Counted from the first letter of the stretch, positions 52,421-64,000 are shown. The stretch is 64,000 nucleotides of DNA from Cercospora beticola (GCF_033473495.1 NC_088937.1:2604001-2668000); one strand, 5' to 3'. Notes: a model not told the origin generated them from the sequence alone. Numbers and translations are program-made.

Positions 52421-55400
52421 CCAATTGATTTGTTGCATAAGCGGAGTTCTTGCGGTGTTGTGAGGGAGCGGTCTGTTTGAGTGGGATTTGTATGCAAGCA
52501 TGCATGGAGGTGGATTTTGTGGTTTCCTGTTTGACTTTCTGCGTATCATGACATGAATTGTGAAGCAAGATTCCCAACTTCTTGCTATGTGTTCACCATT
52601 CACATTGTCAGGAGAATTGAAGTTCGAGAGGAGGGAAGTGGCAGGAGGAGGACATGTTCCCTTGCGCCACCAAGCATAGACAACAACAACAATAACAGAT
52701 ACAAGAATATGCATATCTATTTTCTCTCTGTTAACGAAGCCATCGACCAGAGCAAGACAAATTCTCCGACCTCGAATCCTACCTCCTCACTCTCTGCCTA
52801 CACGTCTAAACGCTTCATCCTACAATCCAAGAATGTTGATCTTCGTACCTACTACCATTGGTCACGACAGGCTTAGTTTTTACCAGAGACTCACCTTTGT
52901 GGCTGCAGAATCCTTCGTATTCTGTTTTCAATTTCTTGTACGATTTCTTCATCTGCTCATTTGCTGACCGCCGGACGGAAGCCACCTCCGCCGGAAGGAA
53001 GGAGTTGGTGGTTCCGCCCCATGTCTGGCATCTGCAGCCTCTGCGGTGCGAAGATTGCGGATCCCGAGGCAGTGGGATTTGTTTACGCCAAGTCCATGCG
53101 AGACGCACGCGATCGAGATCTGAGGAGTCGTTTTCGTGGTTGTGGTATTGATGATGTGGGTGCTGGAAAGTGGGATTGCTGCGTGATGCGTACCGTTTGG
53201 AGGTTGCTTGGCGAGTGTTTGGAACGAGGTGTTGGAGTGGTGAGCTTCATTTGCTTTGGCCGAACTTCTCTGCGTTGCAAAGATCAGTGGATCTCGTGTT
53301 CGCCGCTCGTCCGGTTGATGATGACGGTCATGAACGATACTGGTGTTGCCAGAGATGCGTTCAGCTGGCAACGAAGAAAATTGCGTCCAGTGTTATGCCG
53401 TGGTGACCAACTGCTGCTAAACGGGTGGTGTGATTGCGCGGGATCGTGGGGCAAAGGTGCCGTACGTTGTAGCATCGTCGAAGAGGTTTGTTTGTTGTTA
53501 TTGTAGAGTGGGAGTGCGACGCGAAAGAGGATGTTTGTTGTCGTTATGTACCGTACCGGTGTAGGTGGCTGGACTGAAGGAACAGTCGAGCGTTGTCGAC
53601 AGCTCGAGGAACCTTGGGTCGAAAGGGCGCGAGTCGCCTGTCATCTTCAGGAGAAATCTGGAGTATCGACATGACGTATTGTAATGTTTTCATTGCATGG
53701 CATGAGAAGTTGCATCCCGTTTCGTTGTTTTCGACGTTGGACGTTGGTCGCAGTATGTAACAACAGGGCGAGACCGGAGGATGGAGAAGGTTTGTATCAA
53801 GGTTAAGCGTTGTCTTGAATTCTCCGTGAAGAGCTATACATCGGAGAAAAGGTTGCGCAATCGCGCCACTGAGACATGTATCAATTGAGCCGGGTGATAT
53901 CTCATGGAGAGCGGAAAATCCGGGGCGAAATCTGTCGCTTCAGGAGTGAGCTGACCAGAGGGGCAGTCGTGCTCGAGGTCGCGCTGAGACACATATCAAA
54001 CTGAACCTCGAGAGCTTTCATGAACGACAATGACTGTCGTCGTAGTTGTTGACACTGACAGCATCAACCTACAAAGCCCTTGACGTTTTCCAGAGACGTT
54101 GCAGGACGATAGAGATGTGTCGACAGCTGCGAACACGAGTTGGTTGCGCAATTCCAGGCCAACGGCCAACGTCTTGAAGTTCATATCCCTCAGCGAGCGT
54201 ACCGCAGGCGAAAGACGTTGAGCACCCTGTCAATCGTGCTGGCTGATCTTTCACAATTGCGCAGCCTGTTGAGCCGGAGGCAAAGGCTGTGCATGAGACT
54301 TGCGACTTGTTCTGCTTGAAAGAGCATCTGCAACATTGTGCTCTGTCTCAGCACATCCGGATCGATGCTCAATGTGCCGTGCATGGGCAGTGATGGCAGA
54401 TGCTGTCACACTACTTTCCACAACGGACCCGCGTCAGTGCGCGACCGACGCAACGTAGATGCATCCGGGCCACTGCAGCACTGCTGTCCACAGCACGTAC
54501 GAAGGCCTTTCCTGCGACAGGGTATGGAGCTTTCCGATGACAATTAGGGCCTGGGGAGAGCGGAGTGTTTTCCCATCCCGCCTGATGGGTAGATTCACAG
54601 GGCGCACGATGGTGTGTCGATGGCGCTGGGCGGGACGGTACCGGCCGATCAAGACATCCGATCTCAAGTGGGAGCTGTGAAGCGACGGCAAACTTGATGA
54701 GACAGAGCTCTCGAAAGCTTGCGGCGTAGCAAGAGGTGCCCCAGGCGGGCACATTATTGACTTTGTGTGCGCATCAGTCAGGGGGAGAGGGCGTCCCAGT
54801 GCGGTGACGTGAGACGAGAGCTCGCCTACGTTCCACCAGGCCCATCGCATACGGCGGAGGCAATAGTGGTTGTTTCCCAATGCGGGAGCGGACTTCGCGC
54901 GTCGCCGAGCAGTCCATGCCAGATTGGAGTCGTCGTCGCCAGAAATCGCGCGTGATGGCGCGCTGGGCGTGTGTAGCGGGGCTGCAGATTCCCAGTGTGG
55001 ACGCGGTGCAGTCGCGTGGCCATGCCACAAACGGCGCTGATGGCGCGTTGGGCTGGTGTGATATAACGTCCCGCCGCAGGCACGCATGCACCATCAGATG
55101 CTAGCGGCCGCAGTTGACGATGGCCGCGCCGCATATAGCACCTGCTGCACGCCGCGACTAGTATCATCATGACGCGCCGCCCAAGTCGTCGATGTGGCAG
55201 ACAGAGTGGCTGCAACTCATCTCGCCCGCTTGGCACCCTCCACCACCGCCATCATCGCGGACATGATCGAACTGTGGATGGTCGAGGAGCGGTCCGCGGG
55301 TACGATGCTGTGTAACAGGCGCGTGCGCCAGCGAGGGCGGAGGGCGGAGCGGGCTGCTGTGCAACTGGATGTGACGCCATCTCACCAACGAGCTGGAGAC

Positions 55401-57408
55401 TCTTCTCGCTAACTAAGCGTGCGTGCGAGGCAGCGGGAGCGCACAGCGGTCCCGGCGGATCTGGCTGCGCAGGCGATCTGCCGCCAGTAGTTAGCGTTGC
55501 GCGCCAGGGGTCGACGTCGATTGTGGTTGATGCTGCTGCTGCTGCTGCGACGCCTGGCCTGGCACCGCCGACGACGACTCGCCGCCCTCTGTCCGCGCTG
55601 CAAGGGCTCGCCTCCAGCTGCGGGCGAAGAGTCAGGCGCCGCATCGCAAACGTGCTGTGGTTGGCGACCGCGTGCGATTGTCTTCGGCGAATTAATCGTC
55701 AAGGTTGGAGCTTGAGGATATTCTCGTCGCCGCCCTCCATGTGTCTCAGCGAGGACACCCTGGTCCCGTGCCGCCGCTGCCTCGACATCAGCTCGTCGCG
55801 AAGCCGCAGACGCAGACCAGACCCGCAACTGCACTTCCGCCCACCGCCATCGTCCTCGGAGCTCCCTGCTCACTTGGACGTGGGGCCTGCATCAGGCTTG
55901 TCGGCAGACGCTGCAGGCATCCCAATCAAACCACCAGCCCTGCACCCACGCAGCCATCCTCACCCCGAATTCCAAATGCTATATTTTCCCACTCGCACCA
56001 CTACTCACGGCTCGAAGTAGAATGAGCGATCGGCCAGGATTGAGACGACCACCATGACGCTCGCCTCGACGGCTAGCACTTCTACACATCGTAATAATGT
56101 AGCACTCACGCTGAATCTTGGTCTGCAATGTCCCAGGCCATGGCTCTCTGGCAACAGGAGCCGCCTCCGAGCAGAAAAGTGGGCTGCGATGGACTTTCCT
56201 GGTTCAGGCTGTCCGGCTCTGCGATTCCTCGGCTTGTTGCGAATGAGGAACTGGCTGCAAAAGCCGAAGCGATGCGTACGCTGTCCTGGCAGGCCACAAT
56301 CATCTGAAACACGGCTACTGACATCTGCCACTGACATAGCACTATCAATGTCTAAAAATGCTTCACAAGAAGACCTGGTGGAGGTTTGGAGCCTGCCCGT
56401 GCACTTTTTGCGCGACATGTGGGCAACGCACAGGTGCAGGACGACGTACGGTCAATCTGATGCCAGCAGCCACGGCAGACTCAGGCCACGACCATAGCGG
56501 TGCTGCTATGCCCGGGCGTCGTTCGGTCGAATGCACGCCTAATCTCTACATCGTTGCCGCACAATGGAATTGCCATCCATCTCACAGCTTGGTGCGAGTG
56601 AGACCGACATCAGTCGCAATTCAGCTTCAGCGTTGGAACGCTCGCAGCGCAATCGCGTACCCTGGACACCATTCGGCTTTATGGTCGTCTCCATGTCAAG
56701 TGTGGGTGCCGATCGTGCCCCTGGCAAGTGGCTGCATAACGCATGCATGGTCGCCCCTGCTCGTGCTGCGACGTTACGCCAGCTGCATGGAATCTGGGTC
56801 CTCGCCTTTGGATGAAGAACATCACCATTGCCCCGACCGTGGTTGGTACCGCGCTGTCGCTATGGGAATTTGTCCATCGCGATCTTTGTACTCCCGTCTT
56901 CACCACCGCCTCACAACGTTCATTTGAAACGCCCTCCCGCGACGATACGCACCCAGATGTTTGCAAGCATCGTCAGTGTGTGAAGCAGCGCCCCTCAGTT
57001 GATCCACCACAACGCTCGCGAAGCATCATTTAGACTTCGGCCGTTGATCGACGACACTAGCGGCAGAGCGAAACCCTATTAACATTGTCAACCCGCATCA
57101 CACGTCCTATTGTGCCTAATTCAGTCTCGCATAAGACTTTCCACTACTGGCGTCAATCTTTATACATACTTCCACTGGAGCCCAGCTCTCGAAACACCCA
57201 ACGTCAGAACATCTGTTGCTCGTCGCTGTCACAACACCCAACGGTGGCCAGTTCGCCAGTTCACTGCACGTTTGAAAGGTCAGTGCAACGCCTGCATCGT
57301 CTTCTTACAACATCTCCCTCTTCCTCGCCGTTCGCTGAACTGACATTGAACAGCTTCTCCCACAACGCAACTGAACAACAACGACTACTCCTTCACAACC
57401 TCTTCACA
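52421..57408. other. 5-kb region without a convincing gene, upstream of flbD
   Basis: Frames of 100-217 codons occur on both strands (for example 52961-53506 plus, 52949-53371 minus, 54434-55087 minus), but they overlap each other and show no domain, signal peptide or family motif. Small features include a (TGC)6 run at 55531-55548 and a CAA-rich stretch near 52680. The stretch before 57409 is open in the flbD frame back to a TTG at 57087, with no in-frame ATG. It probably contains a long flbD regulatory region and 5' leader. No RNA gene was recognised. Confidence 0.4.
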
Positions 57409-58572
57409 ATGCCACAGCACAAGCGTGGCCCTTGGTCGCAGGCCGAAGACAACCTGCTGCTTCACCTTGTGGACCAATATGGCGCGTCGAATTGGGTCCG
57501 CATATCCAGCACCATTCAGACCCGATCCCCAAAGCAATGTCGCGAGAGATTTCACCAGAACCTGAAGCCGAACTTGAACCACGACCCAATCACGCCTGAA
57601 GAAGGCGTCCTCATCGAGCAGATGGTGGCCGAGATGGGCAAGCGTTGGGCAGAGATCGCGCGTCGCCTGCGAGGACGAAGTGACAACGCCGTCAAGAACT
57701 GGTGGAATGGTGGCATGAACCGCCGTCGCCGCAACCAACAACAACGACAGGCAGAGTTCGAGATTCGACACCACCATCCTCACGCACACCCCAACATGCA
57801 CAATATGCCGACTGCTCCAGTGCAACAACCACTCCCACAAGCCTGGACGCAGCAGCAGTTCTTCCCACAGCAGCAGTACATGGGCAATCCGGGCCACGCA
57901 CACCCACAGCAATACGCACACTTTCCCACTGCGGTGGCAACGTTCGGCAGAATGGTCGAAGCTCCCCTGCCTTCGCCGTCAGCATATTCCCAAATGTCAG
58001 CGGACGGCGCCCCGTCACTGATTTCAGATTGCTCGTCTCTCGACAACCGCTCTCCACGCCACGGTCCATCACCCAACCCCATTGAGCTTCCTCCACTCGC
58101 AGGGTCGCGCGAAGAACGCCGCTCTTCTGCACCAATGCTTCGTTTAGGTGTGCCTGGCACCTTCGCCCAAGACACCGACTTCATGACGATGGAGTCATTC
58201 GGAGACATGCGCAAGCACACACCGATGCTGCAGGAAGCATTCATGCCACAGTCCTCCGGACTGCCAGCACCTACGGCATATCTTCCTTCGCAGCCCAGAC
58301 ACTCACCGCCAATGCAACAGACTCAGCAGATGCAGCAGAGCTTCTTGATGGCCAACCAGCAACCACCGCGTCGGCACTCGGCGTACCCCGGCATGCAAGG
58401 GCACATCCCCTCAACGCCAATGGACCATCACCACAACATGGCCCACGCCAAATATGACCAGCACAAGTATTACGGCCACATCGACTCCGGCATGGCTACA
58501 CCCATCATCTCCGGCCACTCTCCTGAGGACTCACCCAAAGACAAGATGAGCCTCTCCAACCTCACACATTGA
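57409..58572 (+). CDS. flbD: R2R3 Myb-type transcription factor, FlbD-like conidiation regulator
   Basis: 387 residues from ATG 57409 (MPQHKRGPWSQAEDNLLLHL). Two SANT/Myb repeats fill residues 5-105: the first with W..ED..L..LV...G..NWV and RSPKQCRERFHQNLKPNLNH, the second with EEGVLIEQMVAEMGKRWAEI and GRSDNAVKNWWNGGMNRRRR. These strings match my knowledge of Aspergillus FlbD closely, including the linker and the Arg-rich end. The remainder is Gln/His/Pro/Ser-rich and likely an activation region. FlbD acts upstream of brlA in the switch to asexual spore formation and also affects sexual development in Aspergillus. It sits downstream of a 5-kb gene-free stretch, which fits a developmentally controlled regulator. 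No intron interrupts the coding region. Confidence 0.85.
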   Translation: MPQHKRGPWSQAEDNLLLHLVDQYGASNWVRISSTIQTRSPKQCRERFHQNLKPNLNHDPITPEEGVLIEQMVAEMGKRWAEIARRLRGRSDNAVKNWWNGGMNRRRRNQQQRQAEFEIRHHHPHAHPNMHNMPTAPVQQPLPQAWTQQQFFPQQQYMGNPGHAHPQQYAHFPTAVATFGRMVEAPLPSPSAYSQMSADGAPSLISDCSSLDNRSPRHGPSPNPIELPPLAGSREERRSSAPMLRLGVPGTFAQDTDFMTMESFGDMRKHTPMLQEAFMPQSSGLPAPTAYLPSQPRHSPPMQQTQQMQQSFLMANQQPPRRHSAYPGMQGHIPSTPMDHHHNMAHAKYDQHKYYGHIDSGMATPIISGHSPEDSPKDKMSLSNLTH

Positions 58573-59263
58573 ACGACAGACCTTTTTCCACAGCTTCTCT
58601 TGCACAGGCACCCTTAATGTACATAATTATACTGCTTAGGACGGGCGTTTGACGATACCCTATGACCTTGTGGATACAGAGCTTTTTGTGATAGCGTTCC
58701 AGCGAAGAGTTCAGGTTGGGAGTCTTGTTTGCGCGGCTGGAGAACTGCCATGCTCAGTTCGTAATGTACAGCTGTACTAGATATTGGGAACCAAAAATTG
58801 AAGGCGACTTATCTTAACTTCCTCAGTCCACTCTCCAAGTGACAATTGTCCCCCTACACCCGATGCCTTGGGTCAAAGTCTCTGTCCCATCCGGTGAGGC
58901 CCGCTCAGAGTGGCGCTGTCATTGCCCACGCTCAGGTCTCCTGTCGGCACTTGATGCTATTCTTGCATCCTCGTAAACCACGCGCTCTCGGCAGAACGGA
59001 GTCGTGCAGAGCGTCTGAGAGCAAACTTCAGCTTCAGCGTCTCAGACTCTGCGACGCGAGTCGCTCCATGCCAAGACTTGGGCTTTCCCTTTTGAGTTTA
59101 CTCTCCGTTTCGACATCACTTGTGATGCTCAGAGACCTGTTCTTTGCGACACGCGCACGTGAAGCTCCATCGCCCAAAATGGGGTTCTCCATCTGATCGC
59201 ATCGCATCTGCAAGCAAACAATGACTGGTCTCACGAGGCTAGATCCCGCTACGTTCCGAGTCA
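58573..59263. other. intergenic region, 0.7 kb
   Basis: Holds the flbD 3' end and the Mtc6 promoter. A short plus frame ending at 59196 contains a hydrophobic Met-initiated segment (MPRLGLSLLSLLSVSTSLVM, from about 59069) that resembles a signal peptide, but it stops before the Mtc6 start and I could not join it by a good splice. Confidence 0.4.
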
Positions 59264-61320
59264 ATGTCGGCACTACTCTACACGCCCGATCCTGCCATTA
59301 ATAGCACATTCGTGGTGCAGCTTGTATGTTATTACATATGTATTGCCATTGACTCGGCATTATTCTGCAAAGTGCTTCTGCTAATAGTAACATCGTCACA
59401 GTCGCAGCGCGACTTGTCCCTGCGTGTGCCGGTCAACTTTGTCACGCATCCGGGTGTTGCTCTTTCCGCCGCGTGTTTCGGGAACAGACGCTACGAGGAG
59501 TCGACTGCTGCGAAATGCCTTTCTAACCTGCTTGTGTCTGGCTTTCGTCGGATAGAGGCTGATGTATACTGGGATGCGAGCAGATCGACGTGGAGTCTAT
59601 GCCCGGTTGAGCTGGGAGGCAGTGACGAGTCGCTTACTTCTTCCACTAGCTTGGCAGCCACCACCTCTGCGGGATTGTCCCGAAGACTCGTTGCTGGGGA
59701 TGATGGCCCCGGAAGAGATGTACCATTGTTGCTTCAGCAAAGACAGAACGATGAGGCACTGAATCCGTCCCCTCCACCTGCGACGACCGTGACAGCATCC
59801 GACAGCATATCGGCCACGGCTACGCTGCTCGCCAATCCGACTTCGTCTTCGATAAGTGGTAATGTTGAGCCGACAGACGCAGATGTAGGAGATGGAACAC
59901 TCATACAAGCTGGTTCCTACTCCTGCACAACCTCTACAGACTTTGCTCTTCTTGTCAGCATCATTTCTGCGCACATTGTACGAAACTACAAGGCTCTACT
60001 TACAAATCTGCAGCTGACGAGTTCCAGGTCAATACAGACACTAATATCGGCGCGACAACCCTGTTCCTTACACTCAATGTGCACGCTGCTGCATCGGCTT
60101 CGAATCCTGACGGCCCTGCTGAACAGCCTGAGGACGATAATCTGCCCGAGGGCGGGTCCCTGCTAAGCTCCATTATCAACAGCAATGTGTCTTCATACAT
60201 ATATTCCCCTCGGGAGCTGCTCAATCAGCGAAATGATCTAAACACGAGTTCGTGGTTCACAACACCTGGAGTTTCAGAGCCAATCTCGGAGTATTTCCGC
60301 GTTGAAGAAAGAGGCAATACTCCATACACTCCTGATGGCTGGCCTGGCGAGAACTATCTTGAGGTGCCTGGCTATTCGAAGCGCTTGCTTGTAGGCTTCG
60401 GCACTGTCGACCCTCAAATGTCTAACTACAACTTCACTGGAGACAGTTCTACGATATTTCCCGCCCAGTATCTGGAATCTAATCGTAATGTCACATTCAC
60501 CAGCGGAGGTACTGTGGCTACGGGCTGTTTCTACAATCCTGAGCAGACCGTCCTAGCTGAAGCAAATTCATCCTTCGTATTGTCGACCGTGGGCAGCGGT
60601 GAAACAGTGCCGTCCGACCAGTTATACACATACTTCGAGAGAGCACGAAATCTCACCAGATGCGGCATCTCTCCGATTCTCAATGCCACTCTGGGAAATT
60701 CTTCTGCCGACCGCGAGTTCCGGCCTTATCAAGAATTCGCAAATAACACGGTCTGGTCGTGGGGCCCAGGCGAGCCAGTAAATTCCACTGGCGAGGATAT
60801 CAATGATTTCAGCTGTGCCGCACTCAATGCCACATCCGGCACATGGAGAGCCTCGGACTGTAGTGAGTCCCGGTATGGCGCGTGTCGCGTTGGGAATGAA
60901 CGATACGCCTGGCAAGTGAGCGATTCCGCCGCTCCATACGAGCGAGTGGAACTGGCATGCAAAGAGGACCACAACTTTGATGCTCCTCGTACTGCGCTCG
61001 AGAATGAGTATTTGCTTTCAACATGGCGGAGGTATCGCGCAGAACCTGATAGCGATGTTGTGGGCGAGCTCCTTTGGCTAAACTTCAACGCTCTCGACGT
61101 GAAAGCTTGCTGGGTCATCGGACAAAATATGACTTGTCCTTATGATGGCCCTCAAGAAGAACAGTCGCGGAGAATTGTCGTGCCTGTAGTTGGAGGCGTC
61201 ATCGTCTTCGTGCTTACGGGGTTGACTATATTGATCAAGTGCGCTGGAAAAAGGCAAACATCGAAGCGGCGACGAAGACGTGGCGATGATGGCTGGGACT
61301 ACGAGGGCGTGCCATCGTGA
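59264..61320 (+). CDS. MTC6: Mtc6-like membrane glycoprotein (maintenance of telomere capping 6)
   Basis: Proposed exons 59264-59323, 59402-59977 and 60028-61320 give 642 residues. The first intron (78 nt, GTATGT..CACAG with CTAAT branch point) joins VVQL to SQRDLSLRVPVNFVTHPGVA, the conserved Mtc6 block. The second intron (50 nt; an acceptor six bases earlier is also in frame) joins the exon ending SIISAHI to TLFLTLNVHAAASASNPDGP. Further Mtc6 features are FRRIEADVYWDASRSTWSLC, many N-glycosylation sites and one membrane segment near the C-terminus (VVPVVGGVIVFVLTGLTILI) followed by a basic tail. Yeast mtc6 was found by synthetic interaction with cdc13; its biochemical role is unknown, and the fold around the VTHPGV block suggests a phosphodiesterase-like domain. 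Family call is strong, exact exon 2/3 border moderate. Confidence 0.85.
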
Positions 61321-62110
61321 TGTGTACGCGAGGTGAGCGATTCAACGAGCTATTCCTACATAGACGCAACTGGACTCTGGAGCAGAGGACCTGGCAGACG
61401 TACAAACAGACATATCAGCGATAGACTCGATTCTTCGAGCTGCCTTGCTTGCGTGGGCAATGTGAGCCATGTTGTCGCTCTCTCGCGGTCTTCGAGCGAT
61501 GTCGGCCGTTGATTTTTCACATCCAGTGTCTTGGTCCTCTGTCTCTCTTGCTGACAGCTGCAGAATTGACCTTGAACAGGCCCAATCAATGGCGACACAG
61601 GTGTAACCTTATTCGAAACCCTTCATTTGCCAGCCACAGCATGAATCTAGTGATCGTCTTACCATGACCGACAAGAGACCGACCGAAACTCCACACTCGA
61701 CTCCAGCTTTCCCCATCTTCATTCCTCAACAGTCACCCCATCAAACAACATCGGGAGTATTTTCGGGGTGTTGATGCGATACAATGTCGCTGCCAAGTAC
61801 ATGCAATGTGGAGTACCTCCGTCCACTACAACGCTTCCATGCAAGATCTCCTCTCTTGGCAGCATTTGACTTTGCTGGGCGCTTCCCTGCACTCCAGCCT
61901 TCGAAGTCAGCATCACCGACCCGCACCTCCTCATCAAGTCCTTCTTCTTGCTTTGGGCCAATTGACTAAGCGCTTTTCGCTACGAATGAGCGGCACGTCC
62001 GGCCTTATGCTCATTGCTTATGTGCCGAAAAAGCGTTGCATCGCGCGCATAACTTGGTGTCACAGGCTTGGCGGGCTCGCATTGAGAGTGAAGTGGATGC
62101 GGGTTCCATC
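61321..62110. other. intergenic region, 0.8 kb
   Basis: Upstream region of the GH31 gene. A minus-strand frame at 61719-61961 begins at a TTG and has no known motif. The region most likely carries the Mtc6 3' end and the alpha-glucosidase promoter. Confidence 0.4.
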
Positions 62111-64000
62111 ATGATGGATTCGCTAATTGCGAGCGGAGGCAAGGGCTTATATAGTGTCATCAGGCATCCGCTTCATTTTGGGAAGAAACATCCTCGCATC
62201 ATGTTGGGTGGAATTGCTTTGACGGGTGCTGTTTTGGCAGCTACTGTCTCTGGCAGAGCTGTTGTTGTGAGACAGTCCGATGCTAACACTGATGGATCTT
62301 CATGTCCTGGATATTCGGCGAGCAATGTGCAAACGACAGGTACTGGGTTGACGGCGGATTTGTCTCTTGCTGGACCGGCTTGCAATAGCTATGGAGAGGA
62401 TATTCAGAATTTGAAGCTCACTGTCAATTATGATACTGGTGAGTTAAGCTCTTTAAGCTCTTAACGGGATTTAAGCCACTGACAACGCCACAGCAAAGCG
62501 ACTTCATGTAAAGATTCAAGATGAGCCTGCGATTGCATACACAGTTCCAGAATCCGTCTTTCCATACCCAAGCAACAATGCCTCTGTCTCTGCAGACGAT
62601 GCTGAGCTGGCGTTCGCGTATGAGGAATCACCCTTCAGCTTCCGCGTGATCCGAAAGTCGACAAACGATGTCCTCTTCGACTCGTCAGCCGAATCACTCA
62701 TCTTCCAAGATGAATACCTCCGCTTGCGCACAGCATTGCCTGAGAACCCAAACCTTTACGGTCTCGGCGAGCACTCCGATAATTTCCGTCTAAACACCAC
62801 GAACAACACTCGCACACTGTGGTCTCGAGACAGCTACGGCATTCCCGAAGGCACAAACCTCTACGGAAACCACCCAGTGTACTTCGACCACCGCGGAGCA
62901 AATGGCACACATGGTGTCTATCTCCACTCCAGCTCGGGTATGGATGTCAAAATTGACAAGTCCAACTCGACTGGACAGCAGTATCTGGAGTATAACTTGA
63001 TATCTGGTATTCTGGATCTGTTCTTCGTTGCTGGACCTACACCCACAGAAGTCAGCAAGCAGTATGCCGAGATAGCAGGTCTGCCGGCAGAAATGCCATA
63101 CTGGGGTTTTGGTCTACATCAGTGCCGATACGGATATCGTGACTTTTACGGAGTGGCGGAGGTGGTGGCGAACTATTCCAAGGCGAATATTCCGTTGGAG
63201 ACGATGTGGACTGATATTGGTGAGTAATCTTTCCTCCAGAAAGCGATGAAAGTGTACTGACCTGCTGCCCCCAGACTACATGTATGCCAGATACATCATG
63301 ACAACGGATCCGGACCGCTTCCCAATCCCGCGTGTTCGGGACATTGTCGACTATCTGCATGAGAATGATCAACACTACATTGTCATGGTCGACCCTGCTG
63401 TCGCATACCAAGAGCAGAAGTATGATAACTTGACTTACACCACATTCACCACTGCTGCTGAGAATGGCTACTTCGTTTACAAGAACGGCAGCATTTACAA
63501 AGGTGTCGTCTGGCCTGGTGTTACGGCGTTCCCAGATTGGTTCCACCCAGAAGTGCAACAATGGTGGAATGAAGAGTTCCTAGCGTTCTTCGATAGAGAC
63601 ACTGGAGTCGACATCGATGGTCTGTGGATCGACATGAACGAGGCAGCCAACTTCAACTACTACGGCGACAATCCAGAGGAGACTCAAGAAGAGCGTGGTT
63701 TCCCTCCTACTCGTCCAGCTCTCCGCTCGCAGCCACGACCAATTCCTGGCTTCCCAGCTGAGTTCCAGCCTGGTGCGCAAGATTATCCCCCTGATGATTT
63801 GGCGTATGCTCCACCGTGGCTCGCACCAGACTCGAACCCCAACGATGCAAAGAAGCGATCTGTTTCGGCAAACGCGCAAGTCGCTCAGCCTGTGAAGCGT
63901 CAAGCTTCCACTTCCCCATCTGGCGCAGAGTTGATTGGTTACCCCAACCGCAACTTCCTCGCACCGCCATATCGTATTGACAACGCCAACACTGTGGAGG
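62111..64000 (+). CDS. GH31 alpha-glucosidase (5' part, runs off the window)
   Basis: Exons 62111-62438, 62494-63219 and 63275 onward, with two 55-nt introns. The joints read [14 protein letters not shown] and [16 protein letters not shown], both conserved in the family. A GH31 N-terminal domain ([14 protein letters not shown]) is followed by the catalytic barrel with [14 protein letters not shown] and the signature [12 protein letters not shown], whose Asp is the nucleophile. The enzyme releases glucose from maltose, starch fragments or related glucosides, normally outside the cell. Two starts are possible: ATG 62111 adds a basic 30-residue stretch before the hydrophobic segment, while ATG 62201 opens directly into [18 protein letters not shown], a good signal peptide. 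The C-terminal half, including the acid/base Asp, lies beyond the window. Family call is secure, start uncertain. Confidence 0.92.

Noticed and set aside
52949..53506. Plus-strand frame containing CSLCGAK and an overlapping minus-strand frame
   Set aside because: A single CxxC pair is not a zinc-finger pattern, the remainder has no known motif, and both strands are open.
55531..55548. (TGC)6 microsatellite
   Set aside because: Short and in non-coding sequence; no sign of function beyond ordinary microsatellite background.
54434..55644. GC-rich overlapping minus-strand frames, up to 217 codons
   Set aside because: Arg/Pro/Ala-rich text without motifs; explained by local GC bias.
1..64000. 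tRNA genes, rRNA, CRISPR arrays, transposons
   Set aside because: Reading intergenic regions for tRNA B-box-like strings, regular short repeats with spacers, transposase or reverse transcriptase motifs and terminal repeats gave nothing convincing. A tRNAscan-SE and repeat-library search could still reveal small or decayed copies.

Overview
The window is nuclear DNA from a filamentous ascomycete fungus. The evidence is short spliceosomal introns (about 45-90 nt, GT..AG, often with a CTAAC/CTGAC-like branch point), monocistronic genes on both strands, and genes typical of filamentous Ascomycota: an FlbD-type Myb regulator, an Fmp27-type lipid-transfer giant, Mtc6, an M43 metalloprotease and a GT41 O-GlcNAc-transferase-like protein. 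The mix of genes would fit a dothideomycete, but I cannot prove the class or genus. I built exon structures by reading splice sites and checking that frames join. All protein names rest on recognised motifs, because no database search was possible.

Layout. 0-7 kb: mitochondrial L-2-hydroxyglutarate dehydrogenase-like FAD enzyme (-), a Spo71-like multi-PH protein (+), and a secreted PEBP-fold protein (-). 7-15.3 kb: a Ydj1-type type I DnaJ with a CaaX end (-), followed by four nuclear genes for mitochondrial translation: glutamyl-tRNA synthetase (+), ribosomal protein mL38 (-), ribosomal protein uL4m (+) and initiation factor IF-3 (-). 15.7-24.6 kb: a 2,973-residue intronless Fmp27/BLTP2-type protein (-). 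25.5-26.2 kb: a secreted Cys-rich protein with two PAN/Apple-like units (-). 26.2-30.9 kb: gene-poor, with one candidate gene relic.

30.9-32.3 kb: RNF115/126-like RING-H2 ubiquitin ligase (+). 34.6-35.6 kb: secreted M43 zinc metalloprotease (+, four exons). 36.1-39.0 kb: SulP/STAS anion transporter (-), divergent from cytosolic ribosomal protein uL11/RPL12 (+, 39.5-40.1 kb). 41-43 kb: a small ORF of unknown function, an 86-bp degenerate tandem repeat and a J-domain protein (-). 44.2-45.3 kb: FAD monooxygenase (+). 47.4-52.4 kb: TPR-GT41 OGT-like transferase (+). 52.4-57.4 kb: 5 kb without a convincing gene, upstream of flbD (+). 59.3-61.3 kb: Mtc6 (+). 62.1-64.0 kb: the 5' part of a GH31 alpha-glucosidase (+) that runs off the window.

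How the genes work together. Most are independent housekeeping or secretory genes. The functional theme is mitochondrial: five proteins with likely mitochondrial presequences lie in the first 15 kb, and four of them act in organellar protein synthesis. A second theme is secretion: the PEBP-like protein, the Cys-rich protein, the M43 protease and GH31. I found no mobile element, CRISPR, tRNA or rRNA gene, or secondary-metabolite cluster. The least explained items are the 86-bp minisatellite beside an orphan ORF, the gene relic near 28.5 kb, the readable hydrophobic first intron of Mtc6, and the mitochondrial-translation gene block.
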